Below are positions 11,713-23,828 of a stretch of 64,000 nucleotides of DNA, piece after piece. The translations under genes were made by a program, and so were the position numbers. Under the pieces are notes generated by a model. It did no database searches. It was not told the DNA's origin and was given only the letters and a program-made list of their open reading frames with translations. How positions within the stretch are numbered: position 1 is the first letter of the stretch; every line of letters starts with the position of its first letter. Source of the DNA: Reticulitermes speratus (lineage: Eukaryota; Arthropoda; Insecta; Blattodea; Rhinotermitidae); NCBI GenBank assembly GCA_021186555.1, contig JAJKFL010000012.1:20347711-20411710 (forward strand), in the 5' to 3' direction.

Positions 11713-12822
11713 ATGATGTACACATATTTAAAAGTTCCAGTATGGCAAAATATACGATTTCTTCACTGAAGTACTTTTATGAGACGCGAAATATTTCTCT
11801 GTTCCCCATATCCTTTCTCTCACGCTGTTCGCTCGACTTTGAACAGAAGCGGAGTCAGAATGGAGGTCGTTGTTAAGTGTGTAGCTCGCACGCACTGCTG
11901 AGGTTGGAGGCCAGCATCCTCTCATGCCTTATTGATTGACAACACACACCGAGCTTCTGAAGCGGTCTCCGTCGGTTGCTGAAACCCGTAGGCACGTCAC
12001 TTTGCGTTTTTTAGTTGGTATAATTGTTGCATCTATCAGCTGTTGATTCTCAAACTGTATGAGTTTCTTCGCATTTGCCTCCTTACGGTTATTTTTGTTC
12101 CAGAAGTTGCATGTATTTTCCCTTGAGCGAACAGAAAGGACTGCTTGAGGCAACAGCCTGATAAACAGCGAAAATACAGCTGTTGTACTCTTTGTATCTC
12201 ATACCTTGCAGGCGTGCGTATTCTGCTTGTTTTGAAATTCTTTGCCGTGCAGTTTTAGCGGATGTGAATCCTGGTCCTGCAGTTCCCTCGGCGCCTCCCT
12301 ATGGTGATAAGCAGCCCTACGTAGCACGCTTCTATGCAGCCGCATGCCGTGGAAAATTCTGATTCCTAAATGCTTCCAGCTTTAGCCATACTTCACATGA
12401 GGTCGTAACTGTCGTAAGGGAACCCAAAAACTTTGTCAAACATATAAATATATAAGTAAGTAACAAAATAAATAACTCTGTCCCTATATAAGAAGGGAAT
12501 ATGTAGAAATTAAAATCGTTCCGCTTATTATACGTAGTCTTAAGAAATTCGAAACTTCACTGTCGAAGTGAGAAGAACCAGACGATACATACCGTACATG
12601 AGTCACAACCGTAACCCAGAATCAATAAGCATGTATTGATATGCGTGAATAGATCACTCATTTTAGTTCAGGACACGGATTTTTAAACACCGACACGTTC
12701 ATTATTACAAGGCCGTTATATAATTCTGCAGTTGCGAAAACTTCTAACCCCAGCTAGCAGTCACTTGAGGTTGAAATCACCAGATTTTATCCAGTCACGG
12801 CAGTTGAGCACCAAGCCTCGAC

Positions 12823-12952
12823 CCAACCAACCAAAGAGGTAACTAATCCCCAGTTATAGTACAAGGTGTCAGTTACTGAGCCCAGCGATGCGTTAAAACG
12901 CAGGAATGGCTAAACAGACCAACTGAGCTCTTTGGTTGGTATGTTGGTTGGT
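12823..12952 (+). mobile_element. Short 3'-end fragment of the Jockey-like family (unit 3)
   Basis: Copy of the fragment at 2390-2519 in the third, partial unit. Confidence 0.65.
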
Positions 12953-13265
12953 CCCTCACCTTCTGACCACGTGTCTGATCTTTATCTTTACATAGTGAAT
13001 TCAGTAAAAATTCAATATTCTATGTCATATTTACACTACTCAATAATTTCAAACAAACTATTCGTTAAATATTGGACATTCCCTCTCAGTTGTATATTCG
13101 CCTCGCTTGCTAACGATAGGAGCATAGAATTTTTGTAGGAAATGTACGAAATACGGTAACCGGAATTGGGGGGGGGGGGGGCAATCGGAGTTCAGAGTTT
13201 AAAGCATTTAAAATTAGTCCTATGGGGATTTGGAGTAGTTTAGTAAGTAGCGAATCAGGGCAGTA

Positions 13266-13841
13266 GTTAATTTTTGGAAGGTTTTAATTTCATCAGTTTT
13301 AGGCAGTGCGTAACTTGGGGACGCTGAGAGACTTGCAGTTTGGACTTCGGACAAGTTAGACGCGAAATCGTATCACTCCATTCTTTTCGGACTTCCACTA
13401 CAAAATTGTAGTTATGAAGTTATAATTATTTTGTGCGCAAAATAGTGACCACAGGCCGTACGTCGGGTCTGTCGAGATTTGTTTAACGCGGCTCTTTTCT
13501 TTTATTCATAAGAATCTGCATCTATAAAATAAATACAGTGAATTTAGTGACTATAACCTGTTTATTCGTTAATCAAGTGGTAGTGATGTGGTGCACATCG
13601 GGTCCTCTGAGATGCCACACGCATATTCCCAATGAGAAATGTCTCATATTCCACCGACTAAACAGTGAGCGGTTGCAATGGGATATATCTAGCACATGGT
13701 AAAGCCAAGCTAAGGGCTCCTGTGAAAAGGGGAATGAACCATTTGTTTCCATAAAAGTCAAATTTCTTGAATAAGTGGGCGACAAGTAGCTTGACAAGAA
13801 GGAATTTGATTTTTGGAGATAAAAGATGAAACTCCTAACTA
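13266..13841. other. Unique spacer after the array, no gene seen
   Basis: Begins where unit 3 diverges from units 1 and 2. I see no motif, tRNA or convincing reading frame up to the next non-LTR element. Confidence 0.5.
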
Positions 13842-14555
13842 AGTAACTCCATGGAGCAGAGTCCTTCTTGAGAAGCTAGCAGGTCGTCAGCTAGTCAAGA
13901 AATTCGCCGCGTTTTATGGAACCCGAAGGTCATTACCTCATTCACAAGAGCCAGCCACCTGTCCCTATCCTGAGCCATATCAATCGAGTGCGTGCCCCCC
14001 ATCCCACTTCTTGAAGTTCCATTTTAATATTATCCTCCCATCTACGCCTGGGTCTTCCAAGTGGTCTCCTTCCCTCAGGTCTTCCCACCAAAATCTTGTA
14101 TGCACCTCTCCCCTTACCCATACGTGCTACATGCCCAGCCCACCTCATTCTTCTTGATTTGATCACCCAAATAATATTTGGTGATGAGTACAGATCATTA
14201 AGTTTCTCGTTATGTAGTCTTCTCCACTCCCCTGTTACCTCGTCCCTCTTAGGTCCAAATATCCTCCTCAGCACCCTATTCTCGAACACCCTCAGCCTAT
14301 GTTCCTCCCTCAGTGTGACAGACCAAGTTTCACACCCATTCAAAAAACAGGCAAAATTATACTTCTGTATATCTTAATCTTTGTATTTTTGGATAGCAAA
14401 CTGGAAGACAGAAGATCCTGCACCAAATGATAACAAGCATTCCCCGACTTCAATCTGCTCTTAATTTCTTCCTGAATGGAATTTCGATTTGTTAGAGTTG
14501 TTCCCAAATATTTGAAGTGTTCTACCCTTTCAAAGGATCTATTATCTATCATTAT
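13842..14555 (-). mobile_element. Non-LTR retrotransposon 3' fragment (endonuclease-RT family)
   Basis: Two adjoining minus-strand frames (about 14343-14552 and 13942-14343) form the C-terminal end of an insect non-LTR polymerase. Visible blocks are [103 protein letters not shown] and [14 protein letters not shown]. One frameshift lies near 14343 and another near 14000. The 3' end at 13842 shares TAACTCCATGGAGCAGAG with the copy at 17596. This is a different family from the Jockey elements above. The clade is uncertain, possibly RTE-like. Confidence 0.85.
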
Positions 14556-14650
14556 GTTGTGAAGGGAAGTTTTTTCCTAAACATGCCATGAACGCATATG
14601 GGGGGGGGGGGGGTGTAGGCATAGCTCCACTTGTTTTTAACCTCGGCACT
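14556..14650 (-). mobile_element. SINE 3' fragment
   Basis: On the minus strand this reads GAGGTTAAAAACAAGTGGAG, then a C-rich run, then ATGCGTTCATGGCATG. It aligns by eye with the 3' part of the SINE at 54939-55222. It includes a run of 14 G on the plus strand near 14600. Confidence 0.6.
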
Positions 14651-16035
14651 AGATAGAAGCGAGTTATTTTTTTGGATATAGTCCTTTGTATGTATACCGC
14701 AACATTTTGCAGAATTAATTCTACCAAATGTGTAGAATGTGCATTCCGTTATAAAATTATGTTGTGAGAAAAACACGCTTGAGTAGCGGACTTCCAAAGT
14801 TCCTTCCAGTTTGGAATTGTTTGAACTGCTTTAACAGCTATTTTTAGGATAGCAAGTAGCAGGTAGAAAGGGACTTCAGACCTTTGGGCTGAGTTTCAAT
14901 AAACAAGGTCGAAGTGGGGGGGCTGGGGGGAGAGGACGAAAGGTAATTAAACCTTTCCTTTCCTGTTAGTGCGAAGAAGAGAAATAGTTGTGTCTTGTGG
15001 TGAGGTTAGGTACCACCAGTATTTGTGCTATAACCGTGTTCCACATGGAAACGTCGGGTCCTTCAAGACATCTGCAATTCCGACTGCGTTAGACGGTCTC
15101 CATATTTACCAGTCTCAGTACTGGTTAACAATGCGACGTGGAAGTTGGGATCAGGTAAGAGTCCAATGTGTTTGTTTTTGCATGCAGTTTTTCGATAAAG
15201 GCAGCGTATTCAGAATTATTTCCACCTAATAATGCATCAATTTATTACATATTTTGCGTTTTCCTTAGAAACTGCTGGAAAATCTGATGTACTCTATAAG
15301 CAGGAATATAACGCAAGGTTTTTTTTTTTTTTGGAAGTAGCGACACAGGAAAGGAGAGATCGTCTTGTAAGAGAGGATTTAATGACAACTGATAATTTTA
15401 AATAAAGATGGCATAGGTGAAGGGAAGTGTCTTTGTTAAAATTATGCTTCGAATTTTGTTCATGTGGCACATAAGGTCAGTTATATGCACTATTTTGGCT
15501 TTATGCCCACGTCTTTCAGATACTATTAGTGTTATTACATTTTCTAAACGTTCAGTTTTTTCTCTCTAAATACACCTATGGGAAAGAGTGGTAAGGACTA
15601 TATTGTGGGTTATGCGGGAGTAATGTGTCTAGCTGTAACGCAGAACGCACGTCATTTGTGTAGGAAGGCATGCCATTTGCAGTGCTTGCATAACGTGTTC
15701 AATTAACGGATATTTTCAAAACAGGATTAGTATCAGAAAATAAATTATATATCACAACTCCATATCACCTGAACTTTTTGCTTTTAATATTTTATGCAAT
15801 TTGTACAGCACAATTGTACGTCAGGATGACAGGGGTGATAATAATTTGCAAACCTGTGACATGTATAAGTAAATTTTATAGTACAGTAACGTGTTTGTTA
15901 TAGGCATGCATGTCACTTTTGCGTGTGGGGATGCGGAGATATCATCCTTCTGGTGTTTTTAGAATTTATAAAACCATACCACTTTCTTTGGAATGGGTAT
16001 AGTGTCATCAGTATATTAACTGTGCTACAGTCTAC
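14651..16035. other. Non-coding stretch, nothing recognised
   Basis: About 1.4 kb of mostly AT-rich DNA with short frames only. There is a G-rich patch near 14915-14932. I see no homology to known families. Confidence 0.5.
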
Positions 16036-16215
16036 ATCATGGGCGTCCAAACATTTTATGGCACAGGGCCACACCGTTATTGCGGGCAGGTTCGCGGGCT
16101 GCAAGTGGAAAAATAGCAGTAAGTGATGTACCTAGCCGCCTAATTGTATTTATTTTATAGTGTATAAATAAATTACAAATGTGGCGTGGGCCGCATAATA
16201 AACCTGTTGGGTCGC
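16036..16215 (+). mobile_element. hAT-like non-autonomous element, truncated
   Basis: ATGGGCGTCCAAACATTTTATGGCACAGGGCCACAC followed by GCGGGC/GGGCCGC blocks matches the element at 20828-21035 over most of its length. The GC-rich right end with CCCGCGGGCC is missing here. A SINE fragment follows directly. Confidence 0.6.
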
Positions 16216-16239
16216 TTTTTGGAGACCCATATTCTATAT

Positions 16240-16425
16240 GACCCCTGGTTTGATTCTCGGGAGAGGGCACCCAGCCTTCTATTCAGTGGGGACCGGGTAC
16301 CCTTTCTTCGGAGGTGAAAGCGCCAACGGGGTCATATTTGTTTCTTGCCGAAGTTAAGAATGGATGGAGCTAGACTCCACACTCCTTGTATGCCTTTATG
16401 GCGTGTATAGGGAGGACTTAATTTT
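16240..16425 (+). mobile_element. SINE fragment
   Basis: Contains a B-box-like GGTTTGATTCTC at about 16247, the block CCTTCTATTCAGTGGG, then GAAGTTAAGAATGGATGGAG and ATGCCTTTATGGCGTG. The same blocks occur in the same order at 54985-55205. The 5' (A-box) end is missing. Confidence 0.65.
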
Positions 16426-16751
16426 TACACTATTACCTTGGTTAACGATCCTACTGTTGCATACAAGTCTGTCACACAACTTATGCAGAATATACTTTTC
16501 AAATTGTAGTAAAGTTTTTAATTAAGACGTACTTATTGCATTAACGTTTTATGTGACGATATGCCATAGCGCACAATAGAATTTTGGTTATATTTATTGA
16601 GAAGAAATGCGGAAAGGTTTGACATAGATTTAACATGACATTTTGTTTGGAGAGCCCTGTTATAATTTTTATATTATCTAAGATTTGTATATCTTCGGAA
16701 GCCGGATTAAGGTGTACGGCATGCCGTAGTTTTGAAAATCCTGCTCTAGAT

Positions 16752-17209
16752 CAGTGGTATTCAACCTGGGTACGCGTACCCCCGGGGGTAGGCGAAGACA
16801 TTTTAGGGGGTACGTAAAATTAATAAAATATATATATTATTTCATGATAAACACTGAATAATCAGGGCCAGATTTAGGGTTAGCCACAAGAGACCCAGAC
16901 GTAAGGACATGCGATTTGGGAGCGCCATTTTTCTCTCACTCCCTCTCCTTTATTCGATTCTTATCTGGGCGGCTAGTTTATTTTGTTTCCAAGTAGTGCA
17001 TATAATATATTTGTTATTTAATAGCTTGACTCCTTTTTCTCATTTAAAACTTATTATTTAATACATTATTTTTATGTAATTATTTAACTTATTTTAGTGT
17101 AGATTTAGACTATGTATAACTTGAATTATGCACCCACAACTTTGGGGGTACAAAGTTGAAGAGAAATTATATGTGGGGGTATGCGAACAAAAAAGGTTGA
17201 ATACCACTG
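16752..17209. mobile_element. hAT-type MITE with perfect TIR and 8-bp target duplication
   Basis: The 458-bp element starts CAGTGGTATTCAACC and ends GGTTGAATACCACTG, an exact 15-bp terminal inverted repeat that continues imperfectly into GTACGC/GGGGGTA. It is flanked on both sides by CTCTAGAT (16744-16751 and 17210-17217), an exact 8-bp target-site duplication as made by hAT transposases. It has no coding capacity and so depends on a transposase encoded elsewhere. Confidence 0.93.
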
Positions 17210-17217
17210 CTCTAGAT

Positions 17218-17595
17218 AATAGAAATATGCAAGAGCCAAGATAAACACAATATTGTAATGTATAAACGATATGAAAATTCGCATTTTGAGGTTAGTCCCA
17301 TTCCCCGAAAGCTTTCCGAAGTTCGGTGCACATTGCGGTCTGTATTCAAGGCGAGTGTGGTAATGTGATAACTGCGCCGGAACGTTGGACGGTTTCAACG
17401 TACGACATAACTAAATGCCCGACAAGATGTTACATAAGGACAACACAGTAGCCAAAGACACAGACAGTTACGTAAGCGTAGGCGAATGAATGTTCTCAAA
17501 AGTTTAAAGTTACGGAATCTTCCTATCAGGAGGTCATAAATTCACTTCTCGAACAGGAGACCGGCTTATGCTGGCATCATAGCCCATCGAGACAA
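17218..17595. other. Spacer, nothing recognised
   Basis: About 380 bp between the MITE and a retrotransposon fragment, with no clear features. Confidence 0.45.
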
Positions 17596-18125
17596 ATGCC
17601 GAGGTAACTAACTCACTCCATGGAGCAGAGTCATTCTTGAGAAGCTAGCAGGTCGTCAGCTAGTCAAGAAATTCCCCGCATTTTATGGAACCCGGAGGTT
17701 CATTACCTCATTCACAAGAGCCGCCATCTGTCCTATCCTGAGCCATATCAATCCAGTGCGTGCCCCCCCATCCCACTTCTTGAATATCCATTTTAGTATA
17801 TCCTCCCATATACGCCTGGGTCTTCCAAGTGGTCTCCTCCCCTCAGGTCCCCCCACCAAAATCCTATATGCACCTCTCCCCTTCCCCACATGTGCTACAT
17901 GCCTCGAACACCTCATTCTTCTTGATTTGATCACCCGAATAATGTTTAGTGATGAGTACAGATCATTAAGTTCCTCTTTATGTAGTCTTCTCCACTGCTT
18001 TGTTACCTCGCCCCTCTTAGGCCCAAATATTCTCCTCATTACTCTATTCTCGAACACCCTCAGCCTATGTTCCTCCCTCAGTGTAAGAGACCAAGTTTCA
18101 CACCCACACAAAACAACACGCAAAA
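17596..18125 (-). mobile_element. Non-LTR retrotransposon 3' fragment, second copy
   Basis: The minus-strand frame 17683-18123 gives CGCETWSLTLREEHRLRVFE, RRIFGPKRGEV, HKEELNDLYSSLNIIRVIKS and GRPRRIWED, ending ALVNEVMNLRVP. It is the same family as 13842-14555 and is 5'-truncated just upstream of the CETW block. A SINE abuts the truncated side. It is diverged and not functional. Confidence 0.85.
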
Positions 18126-18149
18126 TTAGATAGTCATTTTATTTAGGCG

Positions 18150-18425
18150 AAGAACCGTTTTCTTACCCCCTTGGCGCAACAGCCCCTAGCGGGCCAGGGC
18201 TTCCTTATTTTCGAGGCTTCCCGGTCACACTCAGATACCACACCACAGTCGGTAGGACTCCTGGACGAGTGATCAGCCCAACGCAGAGACCTTTACCTGA
18301 CAACACACAACACTCACAAGGGACAGACATCCATGCCCCTGGCGGGATTCGAACCCTCAATCCCAGCAAGAGAGCGGCTGCATACCCACGCCTTAAACGG
18401 GCGGCCACTAGGGTCGGCCTTTTCA
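18150..18425 (-). mobile_element. tRNA-derived SINE
   Basis: On the minus strand from 18425 the element begins GGCCGACCCTAGTGGCCGCC (A-box region). About 45 bp later comes GGTTCGAATCCC, a perfect RNA polymerase III B-box (18347-18358 on the plus strand). The body continues to about 18150. It is a different SINE family from 54939-55222. The absence of a clear poly-A or short tandem tail leaves the 3' boundary approximate. Confidence 0.75.
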
Positions 18426-19495
18426 CATCTTGGTAGTTTATTATTTAATAATAATTAAAATTTGAGTGCTTTGTAAATGTTAAAATTGGTAACATCGTTA
18501 AATAAACGATATAACATATTTTGCAATCCAAATTAATATCCAAACAGCACCTCCGGAATTTTATGAACTGAACAAGAGCGGCAATGCTTGTGGTAGTATG
18601 GCTATAAACTACCAAACACACATACGTTTTGTAACTATGTTTTACGATTGTGTGATGTCATACAGGATTGCTAGCATAAAAAATGTGCAAGTTTGAATGT
18701 CCTGTGATCTCAATTTACACTAATTTTATCGCATTGTATAATTCTGCACAGCGACATCTTACCATAGCTGCATATGAGACACCAGGTGCCCCCATCTACG
18801 AAACTCGAGGTTGTAACCTCCCGGTAGGCCGTATAATGTCACATGTTTGTTAGCGCAGACACTTGCTGCCATAGAGGTTATGTTCGCTAAAATTGGTACA
18901 GGATCGTTTTACGCATTCCAGATTTAAACTAGTGCATTTATTTACTTTTTTATTTACTACTTGTTTAACGACGATGTCAGCAACTCAGGCTATAGCCCAC
19001 GATATCAAATGCTTGGTGAATACTGAAATAGAAAGGATGTGTACGGAAGCATTGGTGGCCTAATTTGAGGGATTCTTCAGGCATTTCTTTGGAGTGGCTA
19101 GGAGAACTAAGAAAAGTGACGGTAGCCTGTATCTGGATCAAGATAGATAATACTGAGATATGTTACTTGGTTTACGAAGGGAATATTCTGTCCTTTCAAT
19201 TGGAGATGAGATTCCGCCGGTCCATATCAACGACAGAAATAGATGTGTCGAGTCTTATCTTCAGTGATTTTAATGTTAAAGAGGTCACAACACGACTCCA
19301 CTGTTGTTAAGCCACCCTGCATTTTTCTGAGAACTTAACCCATTGCAGTCATTGGTGTGTATCACCCACAAAGAGGGCCAAGCAGGTTCCCGGTGTTTGG
19401 GGAACATTATTTATTTACAAATTATGCAAAGTGGGCAGAGGACGGAACCTTGAGAAAATCCTGCTTTTCGTGATTTCAGGCTTCCGACGCAATGT
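18426..19495. other. Non-coding stretch, nothing recognised
   Basis: About 1.1 kb. An 81-codon frame at 19065-19310 has no motif I recognise and no splice or homology support. Confidence 0.45.
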
Positions 19496-19674
19496 TGATG
19501 AGATCTGCGCTCTTCTAGGGTATTACGCAGCGTCGAATCTTAATCCTTTACCGACGTTTCGGGACTTCTTGACCCTTGAAGATGGGACTGATACGTTGTC
19601 CCGAAACTTCGGTAAAGGATTACCATTCGACGCTTGCGTAATAACCCAGAAGAGCGCAGATCTCAAATCCTGTT
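19496..19674. repeat. Foldback (inverted-repeat) element
   Basis: The left arm runs GATGAGATCTGCGCTCTTCT, then TACGCAGCGTCGAAT, CCTTTACCGACGTTTCGGGAC. The right arm gives the complement: GTCCCGAAACTTCGGTAAAGG, ATTCGACGCTTGCGTA, AGAAGAGCGCAGATCT. Arms of about 65 bp flank a spacer of about 40 bp (near 19568-19603). It is probably a foldback MITE or a remnant of a larger element. Open frames across it are by-products. Confidence 0.8.
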
Positions 19675-20827
19675 TTATTTTTCCAGGCATGAATATTTCG
19701 CCTTCTACTGAAATTCTTAATTTTCTCTTCGAGAAAGAAGAAATAAGAAGCTTAATGTTACTTAGTGGAAGTTTTAATTTCGATATCTTACACAACAAGC
19801 CATGTTGTCATATTGTCAGATACTATTCCGATATCCACGAACACCGCATCCGTATCAGATCATTATTGAAATGTAAAGTCACGTACCACATACCTTGAAG
19901 TGTTGTGCTGTAACGTGCAAGAAAACGAATCTGGCTTGCTTTTAGAGTTGTGTTCAAACTGTGCCTTTGAAGTATTTTTAGAATGGATTTCTCGGACATT
20001 TTGCCCGCCGTGGGCAAGAGGCTAATCTAAAGCAGATTTTGAGAAAATTAAAGTTCTTGCCCGGTTTGGGCAATTTTATTATTTTTGCTTTCTTCGAAGA
20101 CGATGAAAAATGCGAGAGCAGAATAGAGTGGTTATATAGATGAGTGAATGTACAAAACGTCTTCTTGGAAAGCCATTAAGCTCCACAGGCCTTTCTTAGT
20201 TTTACTGACTGTTAATTTCAGTAAATCAGTGGATCTTACAATGAAAGGGAGATTGTAGTTCACGGTGTCGAGTAGAGTTTGGACACTTCTTCTACTCGCT
20301 GTTCACGGTCTTCGTCACACGTCATGAGGTGTGAACTAGCTGTTCAATTAATCAGCAATCGCGGTGAATCATTCTGCCGGATCAAATTCAAGGCCTAGAA
20401 AACCATGAATTGCGGCGGGTGCCTTTGGTCCATCTCTCTTCAAAAGGGACTTCGCAATAGGCCAGATAGCTTGATCTTTGACACAGAGATTCAAGTTTTT
20501 TTTCCCAACTCTCCAAGCGCATTCCCCTGAGTCATTCTTCTAATGGTTCTAGTAAGGCGGTTAACTGCCGTTTTGCTTGCGACAATTTTTTAGCCTCCGT
20601 TTCCGTTTCAGCAACCGATTTCAGCCAGACAGATTGTTGTGTAGATTTTGCTTGTCGCCAGTCTGTATGCCGAGGCTACAGAGGCTGTACATTCGTGAGC
20701 GGCTTTATCGGCTTCTTCCCCGAAGTCAATTTGGATTAAATTAAGTCAGAGGAAAGGCTTTGAACTGAAGTCAGAACTACAGTTTTCTACAGGGCATGAT
20801 GAATCCCTAATTCTCACATGGTCTATA
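19675..20827. other. Non-coding stretch, nothing recognised
   Basis: About 1.15 kb with no RNA gene, coding or transposon signal that I can support. Confidence 0.45.
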
Positions 20828-21035
20828 TTATGGGCGTCCAAATTTTTATGACAAAGAAGCACACCCATTGTGGTGGACTGGTTCGCAGGACGCACGTGGA
20901 AAAATAATAAGTGGTAGTTAACGCCTAGATCATTTTGTAATTTTTATAGTGTATACAAAATTTATTATTTGGTCGCGGACCGTATAATACAACTTAGGCC
21001 GCATGATGCCCTCGGGCCGCGGGTTGGATATCCAC
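20828..21035. mobile_element. hAT-like MITE, about 208 bp
   Basis: The left end TTATGGGCGTCCAAATTTTT and the right end GGGCCGCGGGTTGGATATCC are imperfect inverted repeats. The flanks GGTCTATA (20820-20827) and GGTCTACA (21036-21043) form an 8-bp target duplication with one mismatch, as expected for hAT. The body is shared with 16036-16215. Confidence 0.7.
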
Positions 21036-21043
21036 GGTCTACA

Positions 21044-22720
21044 TGTTTATATGGGACTCCTTATTAACTGTTAAGGTTGTTCCGTCTTTTGTTCCCTGAT
21101 CAAAGTGACAATTTGCAATAAAACCCTTTCATGAAATTTCAGACGTGTCTCTGAAAACAGAGGCATGTCTACATGCAGCTCTTGCAGCTGCTTGCTGAGT
21201 TCATAACTCTACCTTTTAAAGCCATTTGCATTAAATGAGGGACTTATGAATTCTAATGACCATTCTCTTTCATGAGTGTTAGAACTATTTTAGCAATGGC
21301 CACTATTTTGTTTTGTTGTGACTCAACTCCACTGAGCTCTGTTAACCAAATGTACGGCAATCATTTATATACACCAACATATGCACACATTAAAATTACA
21401 AGTTTTCCATAAACTACAACTACTGTACAACAGTTGCAACCTTGAACATGTTGTAAAGGGACGAACTGGTTACATTGTGAGCCTGGATTGAATGACCTGT
21501 TTTTGTGTGTACCGCTGCTTCTGCATTGGAGGCTGGGAAACATTTTTCCACCAAATCTGGTTCTCCTTGCTGGGGCTGTTGAAGTGGGCTTCTAAGCCGC
21601 GCTGCTTGCGGAAATTATTTCTTCTTCGTTGGATATCGTTTTCCTTCGTGTGCTCTGGGGGAGACTCGGCAGTTAGATAGATGAGCTTGCTCTCCTATCA
21701 GGCTGCATTTACAGCAGCTTGGTATGCTTAGCTCTTTTTATTTTTCGGGAACTTCTCATAAAAGTGGCCACATACAAACTTTTTTTAAAATAAAGCTTTA
21801 TTTCCAGTCAAGTACTCATATAACAGTCAGACGGGTAACAATATATCTTGAGACAGCAGTGAAAAATCGTGAAAAAACACTACCACAACAGACTGCCTAC
21901 TTAGAGCAGTATATGCTTAGGTCGCTTATGCTTGTACCGCCTATACATTGCGGCCAGGTCAGTGAGGGTATAGTTGCCAATTGTACTGACCAGTGGATTA
22001 GAGTGGAGAGCATAAAACTGGAGGCAAGATGAAGGTATGTCTGAATGGGGTCAACTCCTATGGAGGCATGGAGATGGGGAATGGGAGTGCACATACAAAC
22101 TACAGGAAACATGGTGTTGTCTGAAGTTAGCCCGTATGTGAACGAACTTTTGGCGGTGCGAGTCAGTTTTGTACTTGCATGCCTCTACTTTAACTACAAT
22201 ATGACAAAGACTCCTCTGCCTGAGAATATCTTGTGATTTTATAGTCATACGTAATGCGACTGTAACTGTGGTAGATTGATGAGGTGGTGATTGGCGGGTG
22301 CTGTCATTTACTTGACACGACATCGAAGTCCAGTAACCCGTAGATGCCTTTATCTGGGGCGTCCATAAGCAAGCGGCTTTTCACAGCCTTTTTTTCTTTT
22401 CGGACTTTACGTTGTAAAGTAATGAAATGTTGCTTTATCAGAGAAGGATTTTACGGCGAAGTATGCCATTGCTCTGGGCACGACTAGAGCCTCGTACATT
22501 GTGGTACGAAACTCTTTGACCTAGCCTTTCAATTTATATTGCGGTGTACGGCTCGCTGTAATGTGCGTTTGAAGATCGGGAAAACGCGACTTTCCATACA
22601 GGAATTTAAAATTGTAAATTACATTGTACGCGAAATGATTAAAACTGGTCACCAAAATACAGGGAATGAAAAATGTCGTTACACGTAAAACGACCAACAA
22701 CACTCCTTCCATAGTTATAT
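21044..22720. other. Non-coding flank of the histone cluster
   Basis: About 1.7 kb with scattered short frames and no recognised domain. I found no H1 or H3 sequence here. Confidence 0.45.
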
Positions 22721-22722
22721 GT

Positions 22723-22738
22723 GGCCCTGAAAAGGGCC
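22723..22738 (-). promoter_or_regulatory. Histone mRNA 3' stem-loop (H2B)
   Basis: The minus strand reads GGCCCTTTTCAGGGCC, the consensus 6-bp stem and 4-nt loop bound by SLBP, 27 nt after the H2B stop. Purine-rich GGAAGGAGTG follows downstream and fits the histone downstream element that pairs with U7 snRNA. Confidence 0.93.
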
Positions 22739-22765
22739 GTTTGATGATCGTAATACAGAGCAAGT

Positions 22766-23793
<1,028 letters not shown>

Positions 23794-23812
23794 AAAGAAC
23801 TGCTACATAAAC

Positions 23813-23828
23813 GGCCCTTTTAAGGGCC
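23813..23828 (+). promoter_or_regulatory. Histone mRNA 3' stem-loop (H2A)
   Basis: GGCCCTTTTAAGGGCC keeps the 6-bp stem. The loop is TTTA rather than TTTC, an allowed variant at that position. Confidence 0.92.

Larger units (their letters stand above)
1..13265. repeat. Tandem array of a 5.22-kb unit (about 2.5 copies)
   Basis: The sequence at 1 recurs at 5220 and again at 10441, giving periods of 5219 and 5221 bp. Copies are 1-5219, 5220-10440 and 10441-13265, and the third stops matching just after 13265. Copies are almost identical. Differences I see are lengths of an AAT microsatellite and G homopolymers, plus a few single-base changes. In copy-1 coordinates each unit holds the 5' part of Jockey element A (1-711), anonymous DNA (712-2389), a short plus-strand element end (2390-2519), anonymous DNA (2520-2845), degenerate Jockey element B (2846-3815), anonymous DNA (3816-4198) and the 3' part of element A (4199-5219). 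The array extends left out of the window. Recent segmental amplification or gene conversion fits the identity. Assembly duplication cannot be excluded. Confidence 0.95.

Noticed and set aside
19568..19620. Possible hammerhead ribozyme (TTGAAGA, GGGAC/GTCCC stem, then GAAAC)
   Set aside because: The core has an extra unpaired base and no complementary stem I. The long inverted repeat explains the pairing better.
19431..19898. 155-codon frame as a possible gene
   Set aside because: It runs through both arms of the foldback element, and the opposite strand is open too.
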